Shown here one piece after another: positions 1 to 6,936 of a stretch of 12,598 nt of DNA. Positions within the stretch are counted from its first letter, which is position 1; each line of letters opens with the position of its first letter. Location of the stretch: positions 1 to 12,598 of the forward strand of contig JAATVP010000216.1 of the NCBI GenBank assembly GCA_014523625.1, in the 5' to 3' direction. Origin of the DNA: Nitrososphaerales archaeon TH5896 (GTDB taxonomy: Archaea; Thermoproteota; Nitrososphaeria; Nitrososphaerales; Nitrososphaeraceae). The notes under the pieces are model-generated. The model had not been told where the DNA came from and made no database searches. It was given only the letters and a program-made list of their open reading frames with translations. Made by a program: the position numbers and the translations under genes.

Positions 1-81
1 TCCAATCCTGCATGGTATTTGATATTAGCCATCTACGGATTTATCACTAGCTATATCAATTTACGGTTCTGGGTTAATTAA
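1..81 (+). CDS. C-terminal tail of an upstream hydrophobic protein (partial)
   Basis: Reading frame 1 is open from the window edge to a TAA at 79-81 and gives 26 residues rich in Tyr, Ile, Leu, Phe and Trp. That composition resembles the last membrane segment of a multi-pass or membrane-anchored protein. Position next to glycosyltransferase genes fits a flippase, polymerase or membrane glycosyltransferase, but 26 residues cannot identify a family. The frame could be open by chance. The hydrophobic composition and the lack of any other use for this stretch are the only support. Confidence 0.4.
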   Translation, partial: SNPAWYLILAIYGFITSYINLRFWVN

Positions 82-262
82 TACTGACACCTCGACCTAA
101 ATTTAACAATTGATCTCACGTACCAATGAGAAGCAGTATTATGAAGTATTTGGCTTGCCGCGATATTTACCCGGTCTTAATATTGAACAATTCCATGAGT
201 TCTAATTTTGATCGTCTAGAATAGTTGAATTTACTCTTCAACAAAAAGCAATAGAAAGAGTC
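82..262 (+). promoter_or_regulatory. Intergenic leader upstream of the glycosyltransferase
   Basis: These 181 bases separate the tail gene from the glycosyltransferase start. The stretch is AT-rich and I see no gene in it. A TATA-like AT stretch lies at about 176-184, but it is some 80 bases before the ATG, so the promoter assignment is weak. No clear Shine-Dalgarno sequence precedes the ATG at 263, which fits short-leader archaeal transcripts or cotranscription with the upstream gene. Confidence 0.25.
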
Positions 263-1450
263 ATGACGAAGCTAACAGTGATTAGTCCTGCGATTGGGCC
301 GTATGGTGGATGGAACATGTTCTTTAGGCTTCTTAAGTATATTGATTCCTCTCAAAAATTCCAGAAAAATACCACGATCACTATCATTACAACTGGTAAA
401 CCAGATCACAGGTTAGAGGAACTTAAATCTCTTAACCTGAATTTATATCGAACAAAGTGGTTAAACTATAATAAATATGTCCACAGAATAGAAAAATACC
501 CTTACTTGAATTTTGTCAATAGTTTACCACTGCTTATCGTCACTTTGTTCTATACGTGTACCAGGGGTAGAAAAACTCAAAATATTCTCTCTAACGGTTA
601 TCTTTCATCCATACCTTGCATTATCGCTAAGAAAATCACTAAGGGTCAATTTATCAAGATATATCCATGGTTACATACAGATTATCGCTTTAGCGAGAAG
701 AAGCTACTTAAATGGCTAATAAGAAATTCGGATAGTAACATTAATAAATTTTTTGTAAATTCGCGGGATATTAAGAACGACCTAATGGAGTGTGGAATAT
801 CTAATGAAAAAATCATAGTTATCAACAACTGGATTGATGGTTTGAAAATTTCGGAGGAAGAGAGAATCGTGTTCCATAATAAGTATACTTTTTTGGATAA
901 CTATGAATTTATCGCTCTGTATATGGGCCGTTACGTAGAGTATAAACACTTTCTCACCTATTTGAGAGTTGCCGAAATAACGGCTTGCCCAACGATCGCG
1001 TTTGTGTTCATTGGCGATGGAGAACTATCAGATGTATTAAAAAAACTGCGATCAAGGAATAAGCATGTATATTGGTTTAAAGAATTATCTGACAAGAACG
1101 TCCGCTACTTGCTGAGCAAAGCTAACCTTACACTAACCTACGCAGACGAATATTATCTTGGATTGACCGCATACGAAAGTCTATTCTCAGGAACACCTGT
1201 GTTGTACGTATGGTTTTCGGCCGCTCCTGACAAGTACTCTCGTAAGGTAAGAATTAGCAGAAATATTCTTCCATCTCTAATTGGGTATGAAACTTCAGAT
1301 GACGCTAATTGTATTTCTAACCTTATCGTTACTCTCAAGGAGCAAGGATTCCCCTCAATGGCAGTAAGAGAACAGTGTATCAATTACGCAATGAAGTTTC
1401 ATAGTGATCGAAATGCAGAAAAGCTGGCAAGCTGTATCTGTCAAACTTAA
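263..1450 (+). CDS. GT4-like family glycosyltransferase (GT-B fold)
   Basis: A 395-residue protein of the usual length for a retaining GT-B glycosyltransferase that moves a sugar from a nucleotide donor to a glycan or lipid-linked acceptor at the cytoplasmic membrane face. Visible features are an N-terminal glycine turn (PYGGWN, residues 13-18), the start of the C-terminal Rossmann half with MGR at 221-223 and Lys228, a GDGEL loop at 251-255, and a GLTAYES...GTPV donor-site motif at 300-312. The family's E-x7-E signature is imperfect: the first Glu (296) sits one residue early, giving E-x8-E with Glu305, and a Tyr occupies the usual position. There is no signal peptide. The downstream membrane-protein gene begins inside its last codons, so the two are probably cotranscribed. 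Acceptor and sugar cannot be deduced. The ATG start follows no strong ribosome site. Confidence 0.8.
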   Translation: MTKLTVISPAIGPYGGWNMFFRLLKYIDSSQKFQKNTTITIITTGKPDHRLEELKSLNLNLYRTKWLNYNKYVHRIEKYPYLNFVNSLPLLIVTLFYTCTRGRKTQNILSNGYLSSIPCIIAKKITKGQFIKIYPWLHTDYRFSEKKLLKWLIRNSDSNINKFFVNSRDIKNDLMECGISNEKIIVINNWIDGLKISEEERIVFHNKYTFLDNYEFIALYMGRYVEYKHFLTYLRVAEITACPTIAFVFIGDGELSDVLKKLRSRNKHVYWFKELSDKNVRYLLSKANLTLTYADEYYLGLTAYESLFSGTPVLYVWFSAAPDKYSRKVRISRNILPSLIGYETSDDANCISNLIVTLKEQGFPSMAVREQCINYAMKFHSDRNAEKLASCICQT

Positions 1451-4145
1451 TATTTATAACGCGAAGGAGGCATTTATTCTCCTAATCTATCTCGGAATAT
1501 CGATCGTTTTATTTTTTCCTATACTTTCAAATTACAATACACAATTGGGTCACTCGATTGATTGGACTGTTCCCAATGATCCTCTTTTATTAAAGCGACA
1601 ATTTGAGAATAATCATTTCATATGGTGGGATAATTTCTTAGGACAAGATCGGCAGTGGTATATCTATAACTTTTTCTATACATATCTCTTTTTACTTCCT
1701 TCTCAACTCTTTAGCATATCGGGAGGTAATTTGATCAGCTTATATATATTAGCTACTTCAATATCAGCTAGTTACCTATTTTATAGACTATCGAAGAATT
1801 TGCTAAACAACTTTTTCCCCACCCCATTCAGCTTTCTAATTTCATTTTTAGCAGGGCTATTTTATGGTTTAAGCGCTTATAAGGTAAACTTTCTGATATC
1901 AGGCGAATTCTTCGGAATCCATTTTGGCATTGTCATCGTGCCTTTATTCTTGTATGTCCTGCTTAACTATCTCAGAAATCCATCGCTTAGTAATGTTATT
2001 TACGCTTCAATCGCTTTTGTTGCCCTTCTTCTTGCATGGGTTCAGTATATCTTACTTGTTTCACCAATTATCGTAGTTTTGATAGTCGTGCTAGGAGTAG
2101 CCAGGATAAAGGCGAGATTATTTGTCAAGCATCTCTTCTACTTCTCAGCTATCATATTCCTTCTTACCTCTTGGTTTTTGCCCATAACATTTTTCACGCG
2201 AGAGTATGAAGTTGAGTTATCTTCTGATCCATTTGGGGAATTTAGAAACGCGGACATTACTTTTCCTGTGGGTAATGCAATATTTGATATAGATTGGAGT
2301 TGGCACTATCTTATTCGATCGCTGCCCATATTATATTTTATCTATGCTCCCATAGTTGGAATCATGCTTACAGCAGTATTATTAGAAAGGGAAAAAAGGG
2401 CCCGACTAATCACGATACCAATTGGTATTGTGGCATTTCTATATCTAGGGTTGGCAAGCGGCACTTTCGGACCTCTTAGTAATTTATTTATCTATTTAAT
2501 TGAAAATGACGTTTATCCTGTGTTTTTTCAGCTGTTAAGGTCGCCAGTGGGATTCCTAACAGGGTATCACATACTGATTTCCATACTTTTGATTTTTGGA
2601 TTAAGATTAATTCTCAACTTTTTCAAAACTCAAAGAAGCAATACTGTAGTCCAGGCATCTCTTACGATCGTATTCCTTCTTGCAGTAATAATTCCTCATA
2701 CCGTTTGGTTCACATCTATAGATGAGAATATCTCAGATGAAAGTGACGCTTTTCCAGACCTCTACAAGGAAAATCACGAGCTACTTGATTTTTATAATGG
2801 GATTGACTCAGAAGATGGTAATTTTCGAGTCCTTATGATCCCTCCTAGTCGCGGAGCCGTATTTATGGCTAATGACTTTCAGCGTGCGCGTCCCTATGCA
2901 GAGGATCCGTTAATGCTTTGGTCACCAAAGCAAGCCATTGATGTCGTTAGAACAAATCCATATGTAAAGGATGGTGTTGATAGATTAGTTATGGGATTAA
3001 GCTCCCAAAATCTGGGAGAGATACTGTACTATCTTAAGACCTTTAGTATAAAGTATATTGTCTTGCGGAATGATGTTTCAGCTCCTCAATGGTCTATCGC
3101 AAATGAAATCAATAATGCTGATCTTGAGAGACTCCTTACAAGTCACAAGAATCTCTTTATGGAAAAAAAACTTGGCGAATATATTAGAGTATATGAATTT
3201 ACCAAGTATGAGGAAGATAGGATCGGGACTAGTCCTTGGAACAACCCTGCCAATAAAACCGAGTATCAACCCATTTCAATTGGCCCGTTGAGGATCGAAC
3301 CCCCATACTGCTCTGATGTGGCAGATCTCTCTACATCAGGAGCCAGTACGACTATAAGAATCGAGGGTTGTAACAAGGATTTCGTTTCTATTGTTAAGCC
3401 TTTCCTTCTCAAAGAGGATATGGTCTATAGATTTTTGATTCGTAATTTTTCGATTAATACTCCATATCATATTAAGGTGTATTTCCAAGATTTAGAGGTC
3501 GAACAATCTCATAATGGAATAATTCAACCGTTATCAGTTCATGGAAAGGATGCATATTATTTCTATCTGAACGCGTCGACACCAGAAAATAGAATAAGAG
3601 AGGCTAATTCGCTTACAGGTTACTTTGATACATACGGTACTGATGAAGATAGAAGCAATGCTGATAGTAATAATCGCAACATGGCTGGATACGTCTCTAT
3701 CACTGTAGATATGAACATGCGGAATCACTCGTTACTATCGCTTGCTGGTATCAATCTATTCGAAGTCAATGATTATTCCATTCGAGATGATAACATAAGT
3801 ATTGACTATTCGATGGACAACCCTACCCTATGGAAATTGAAGGTAAACACGAGTGAGACTTTTACTTTAGATTTCCATGAGAGCTTTTCACCTTGGTGGG
3901 AAGCGGTTATCCAGAGTGATGGACAGGACGAAGTTCATATCGGATCGGTTCTTTTACATGATGGAATAAACAGTTTTAATATCAATAATACAGGTGTTCT
4001 TAATATTCAACTTAGATACATTCCACAAACTTGGTTCGAGACCGGCTTAATTGTCGCTGGAGTAACAGTGATATCTTTAGTAGTAATTCTAATTTTAGAC
4101 AGAACTAGATCTAGAATTCCTTTTTTATGGATGAACGATAAATAA
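1404..4145 (+). CDS. Large multi-pass membrane protein, GT-C / YfhO-AftD-like
   Basis: A 913-residue protein with many hydrophobic segments between about residues 22 and 437, a soluble domain from about 440 to 878, and a last membrane helix at about 879-898 followed by a short basic tail. The first extracytoplasmic loop has acidic motifs (GHSIDW at 49-54, WWDNFLGQD at 74-82), as expected of GT-C enzymes that use polyprenyl-linked sugars. The soluble part ends with an FSPWWEA motif (828-834) and a beta-rich stretch leading to LRYIP (870-874), a pattern seen in YfhO- and AftD-like membrane proteins. I infer a role in transferring or modifying surface glycans outside the membrane; the catalytic assignment is not proven. 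The longest frame starts at GTG 1404; an ATG at 1413 (residue 4) is equally plausible. Either way it overlaps the preceding gene by about 40 bases, which suggests translational coupling. Confidence 0.7.
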   Translation: MIEMQKSWQAVSVKLNIYNAKEAFILLIYLGISIVLFFPILSNYNTQLGHSIDWTVPNDPLLLKRQFENNHFIWWDNFLGQDRQWYIYNFFYTYLFLLPSQLFSISGGNLISLYILATSISASYLFYRLSKNLLNNFFPTPFSFLISFLAGLFYGLSAYKVNFLISGEFFGIHFGIVIVPLFLYVLLNYLRNPSLSNVIYASIAFVALLLAWVQYILLVSPIIVVLIVVLGVARIKARLFVKHLFYFSAIIFLLTSWFLPITFFTREYEVELSSDPFGEFRNADITFPVGNAIFDIDWSWHYLIRSLPILYFIYAPIVGIMLTAVLLEREKRARLITIPIGIVAFLYLGLASGTFGPLSNLFIYLIENDVYPVFFQLLRSPVGFLTGYHILISILLIFGLRLILNFFKTQRSNTVVQASLTIVFLLAVIIPHTVWFTSIDENISDESDAFPDLYKENHELLDFYNGIDSEDGNFRVLMIPPSRGAVFMANDFQRARPYAEDPLMLWSPKQAIDVVRTNPYVKDGVDRLVMGLSSQNLGEILYYLKTFSIKYIVLRNDVSAPQWSIANEINNADLERLLTSHKNLFMEKKLGEYIRVYEFTKYEEDRIGTSPWNNPANKTEYQPISIGPLRIEPPYCSDVADLSTSGASTTIRIEGCNKDFVSIVKPFLLKEDMVYRFLIRNFSINTPYHIKVYFQDLEVEQSHNGIIQPLSVHGKDAYYFYLNASTPENRIREANSLTGYFDTYGTDEDRSNADSNNRNMAGYVSITVDMNMRNHSLLSLAGINLFEVNDYSIRDDNISIDYSMDNPTLWKLKVNTSETFTLDFHESFSPWWEAVIQSDGQDEVHIGSVLLHDGINSFNINNTGVLNIQLRYIPQTWFETGLIVAGVTVISLVVILILDRTRSRIPFLWMNDK

Positions 4146-4159
4146 ATGGATCTTGTCTC

Positions 4160-4175
4160 CTCCAGAATATTGGAG
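4160..4175. terminator. Small hairpin between convergent genes
   Basis: In the 45-base gap between two convergent genes there is a 5-bp perfect stem (CTCCA at 4160-4164, TGGAG at 4171-4175) with a 6-base loop. It could help end transcription from both sides, but it has no adjacent T-run and may be chance. Confidence 0.2.
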
Positions 4176-4190
4176 TTGATAAGTTTGCAA

Positions 4191-4688
4191 TCAGTTAGAT
4201 TTGATATTTCTTATAATCTTTGCAGGGTTACCAAATGCCAAGGTATCATTGGGTATGTCTTTCGTTACTACAGAGCCTGCACCTATGAGAGAATTTGATC
4301 CGATTGTAATTCCCCCAATTATTACTGAACTAGACCCAATGCTCGCACCTTTTTGAACTACGGTTCTTAATAGTGTCCAATTTCCATCATTATCAATTCT
4401 TGGGTACTTATCATTAGTAAAACTTACGAACGGCCCGATGAATACATCATCCTCAATTGTGACACCCTCAACTATAGCTACAAATGACCTTATTTTAACT
4501 CGATTTCCAATAATTACTCCGGGCTCTATGTAAACAAATGGACCAATCTTGCATCCGTCACCAATCCTGCACTTGAAAAGATTTACCTGATCCAATATCC
4601 GAGTGTGTGATCCAATTGATGCACCATTGATTATCGAAAGCCGATGTTTAATATCCGAGTTATTACCAATGGTGGTATCTTCAATCAA
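4191..4688 (-). CDS. Left-handed beta-helix N-acetyltransferase, WbpD/WlbB-like
   Basis: A 165-residue hexapeptide-repeat acyltransferase. Imperfect [LIV]-G-x4 repeats run from about residue 7 to 140 and end in the typical GAGSVVTKDIP (136-146) and GNPAKII (153-159) closing segments. The loop FTNDKYPR (90-97) matches the FTN...PR loop of WbpD/WlbB enzymes, where the Asn is placed at the acetyl-transfer site. Those enzymes acetylate the 3-amino group of UDP-2-acetamido-3-amino-2,3-dideoxy-glucuronate using acetyl-CoA. It lies directly after an aminotransferase and a dehydrogenase matching the two preceding steps, which supports this role over a generic serine or sugar acetyltransferase. The start is a TTG that overlaps the end of the dehydrogenase gene by 8 bases; an in-frame stop lies 9 bases upstream and no Met follows in the protein, so this start is well fixed. 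Cytoplasmic, probably a trimer like the family. Confidence 0.85.
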   Translation of the reverse strand: MIEDTTIGNNSDIKHRLSIINGASIGSHTRILDQVNLFKCRIGDGCKIGPFVYIEPGVIIGNRVKIRSFVAIVEGVTIEDDVFIGPFVSFTNDKYPRIDNDGNWTLLRTVVQKGASIGSSSVIIGGITIGSNSLIGAGSVVTKDIPNDTLAFGNPAKIIRNIKSN

Positions 4689-5643
4689 AAACTTTTATCA
4701 TTCTCCCTTCACGCAAACTATTACGGGCAGCTGAAATAACATTCACAGTCATTGCGCCTACAAGTGAGCTGTTATTAGGTGTGCTACTGCCATTTACACA
4801 ATTTATAAAATGATCCATCATAGAGCGCATTGTGTTATTTTTTGAGATTGGAATATTCTCTTTTCCCGTTCTCATATAGATTGAAACTTGCTGAGAAATG
4901 GTATCAATGGTCATACTGCCATCAGATCCTGCGATCATGACTATTCTCTCCTGAGGCCCCGAATGGAACCAACTTACTGAAATTTGTACCGGTTTATGAT
5001 CCGGCATTTCTAAGAGGACGAATGCGCTGTCTTCATTCTTCCGGTTTGTTAAGGCGAAAACAGAAGATGGCCAATCATCGATTAGATAGTTTAAAATGTC
5101 TACTGGATGTGGAACTAAGTCAAATATAATATCCCTTTCGGGGATGGGATTCAAAAAGTCTAGCCAACTAAACGTAAGAGATTTTACGGTACCTATTGTG
5201 TTCCTGTCCAATAGTTCTTTGGCTCTAACAAGAGCGGCGTTAAAACGAAAGATATGCCCCACCAAAACAACATTTCCATTCCTCTCAGCTAGTCTGGCGA
5301 TTTTGAACGCATCTCTAGCGTTCATTGCCATGGGTTTTTCCAGCAGGATGTGCTTATGTTCTGAAAGAGCCTCACAGGCCAAATCACAATGTGTCTCCAT
5401 AGGTGTTGCGATGTGAACCGCATTAATAGTCGGATCAGCCAAGCACTGGCTCACATTTGAGAATAACTTTGAAGAATCTAGTTGGTATTTGTCTTTTATA
5501 CTATCAAGTTTCTTCTTATCGTTGTCAATTACTCCCATAAAATTAAAATCAGGATTTTTTTCATGGATTTGGATATATTCACTAGTTAGTTTGCTTCCCC
5601 AATAGCCAGATCCAACAACGGCTAAATTAATTTTCTTGACCAT
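4681..5643 (-). CDS. Gfo/Idh/MocA-family sugar oxidoreductase, WbpB/WlbA-like
   Basis: A 320-residue NAD(P)-dependent dehydrogenase of typical family length. The N-terminal Rossmann fold shows GSGYWG (11-16). The EKP motif with the conserved Lys103 is at 102-104, and an HPVDI segment at 179-183 supplies the family's catalytic His/Asp region. The C-terminal half is the substrate-binding beta-sheet domain. In the WbpB/WlbA branch the enzyme oxidises C3 of UDP-N-acetyl-glucosaminuronate to the 3-keto sugar, which a WbpE-type aminotransferase then aminates. The neighbours here are exactly such an aminotransferase (22-base overlap upstream) and a WbpD-like acetyltransferase (8-base overlap downstream), so this is my preferred role. 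A different 3-keto sugar substrate remains possible. ATG start; stop TGA at 4681-4683. Confidence 0.85.
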   Translation of the reverse strand: MVKKINLAVVGSGYWGSKLTSEYIQIHEKNPDFNFMGVIDNDKKKLDSIKDKYQLDSSKLFSNVSQCLADPTINAVHIATPMETHCDLACEALSEHKHILLEKPMAMNARDAFKIARLAERNGNVVLVGHIFRFNAALVRAKELLDRNTIGTVKSLTFSWLDFLNPIPERDIIFDLVPHPVDILNYLIDDWPSSVFALTNRKNEDSAFVLLEMPDHKPVQISVSWFHSGPQERIVMIAGSDGSMTIDTISQQVSIYMRTGKENIPISKNNTMRSMMDHFINCVNGSSTPNNSSLVGAMTVNVISAARNSLREGRMIKVFD

Positions 5644-6773
5644 TCAATTTCATACTTTTTTACTTTGTTAGATTCGTAAAGCTTTTCATCAAAAAATCTT
5701 CTGATGGTTTGACTGATATAGGCCTGATCTTCAGAACTGAGGGAGGGGTAAATCGGAATAGACAGAATAGAACTGGACCATTCATCAGTAAAATTGAGGT
5801 TAGCGTCAAGACCATATTTATTGTACGCCGGCTGTCTATGAACAGGAATAGGATAATGTACTGCGCAAGAAATATGATTCAGAAAGAGCCACGCCCCAAG
5901 TAAATTTCGATATTGGGTTCGGATGACATACATATGATAAACGGAATACAAACCATTGTTTGACATTGGGGGTAATATTAACTCCGTGCAATCTGATAAC
6001 TGCTTATAGTAGATTTGTGCTCTCTTTCGACGTTCATCATTCCAATCATCTAAATACTTGAGTTGGACTCTCCCGATAGCGGCATTAACAGAATTTAGGC
6101 GCATTGTATATCCAATTTCGTCATGGGTGTACTTCGTTACTCTACCAACATCTCTCATCTTAATGATAGAGTCTCGAATATGTTTATCATTAGTAGATAC
6201 CATCCCGCCATCACCACCGACAGTCATATTCTTTGTGGGGTAAAAACTAAAAATACCGGCATCTCCAAAACTACCTACCCTATCTTTCTTGTATTTTGCT
6301 CCGTGGGCTTGAGCAGCATCTTCTACCACGCGGATGCTCTTTTCATTAGATTCTGCAAGGATTTCGTCCATATTGCAAGGGTGACCATAAAGATGAACAG
6401 GTATTACGAATCGGCACTTGTTTCTTTTCCAAATTTTTCGAAATGATTCAATAGACATGACATAGTCATTTCCAATCTCGCAAAATTGCGGTCTCCCCCC
6501 TAGTGATGTTGCCCCATTAATTGTGGCGACAAAGGTCGCTGAAGGAGTTATTACGCCTTCACCAACCTTTATTCTCATTGCATAAAAAGTTAATAATAAT
6601 GCTGAAGAACCTGAATTGACAGCGACCGCATAGTCGGTTCCGATGTATCTCGCAAACTCCTCCTCAAATCTGGAAACGCTCTCCCCACCCACCATAGTCT
6701 CACTATTAATTGAGTTAACCATTGCAACTTCCATATCTTTACTGATGGTCGGAACAGTTAAAGGTATGGCCAT
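5622..6773 (-). CDS. DegT/DnrJ/EryC1/StrS sugar aminotransferase, WbpE-like
   Basis: A PLP-dependent aminotransferase. In the long reading (TTG at 6800, 392 residues) the PLP-phosphate loop NSGSSAL is at 62-68, the aspartate that pairs with the pyridine nitrogen is in EDAAQAHGA (160-168), and the catalytic lysine is Lys190 in FYPTKNM. I choose the ATG at 6773 (383 residues): the protein then begins AIPLTVP after Met, as family members do, and a GAGG lies a few bases before it, a rare good ribosome site in this window. The family transfers an amino group, usually from glutamate, onto a keto-sugar nucleotide. With the two overlapping downstream genes it fits the 3-amination step of diacetamido-uronic acid synthesis. 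Another 3-keto or 4-keto sugar cannot be excluded from sequence alone. It is the first gene of the minus-strand operon. Confidence 0.87.
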   Translation of the reverse strand: MAIPLTVPTISKDMEVAMVNSINSETMVGGESVSRFEEEFARYIGTDYAVAVNSGSSALLLTFYAMRIKVGEGVITPSATFVATINGATSLGGRPQFCEIGNDYVMSIESFRKIWKRNKCRFVIPVHLYGHPCNMDEILAESNEKSIRVVEDAAQAHGAKYKKDRVGSFGDAGIFSFYPTKNMTVGGDGGMVSTNDKHIRDSIIKMRDVGRVTKYTHDEIGYTMRLNSVNAAIGRVQLKYLDDWNDERRKRAQIYYKQLSDCTELILPPMSNNGLYSVYHMYVIRTQYRNLLGAWLFLNHISCAVHYPIPVHRQPAYNKYGLDANLNFTDEWSSSILSIPIYPSLSSEDQAYISQTIRRFFDEKLYESNKVKKYEIEWSRKLI

Positions 6774-6800
6774 GCTATCCTCGCACTGGAATTCATTCAA

Positions 6801-6936
6801 AACAATTTAGGCATTATGAATGAAACAACAATAATAATTTATGATTCCTTTCTTTGTTGCATAAAATGGGTGTATGATCAATGTATAAGTAAAGTTCTTA
6901 GAAATACATTAATAGAATAATAGGTCCAAACAATTC
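6801..6936. promoter_or_regulatory. Divergent promoter region
   Basis: This short AT-rich gap lies between the start of the minus-strand sugar operon and the plus-strand dehydrogenase-like gene, so it must hold both promoters unless transcripts begin elsewhere. TATA-like candidates are TATAAGTAAA at 6884-6893 for the plus gene and, on the minus strand, an ATAAATTATTAT stretch at about 6831-6843 for the operon. Both would place transcription starts within about 20-35 bases of the start codons. These are pattern-based guesses. Confidence 0.4.

Noticed and set aside
5096..5416. 106-codon plus-strand frame inside the Gfo/Idh/MocA gene
   Set aside because: Antisense shadow; the minus-strand frame carries the EKP and HPVD motifs of the dehydrogenase.
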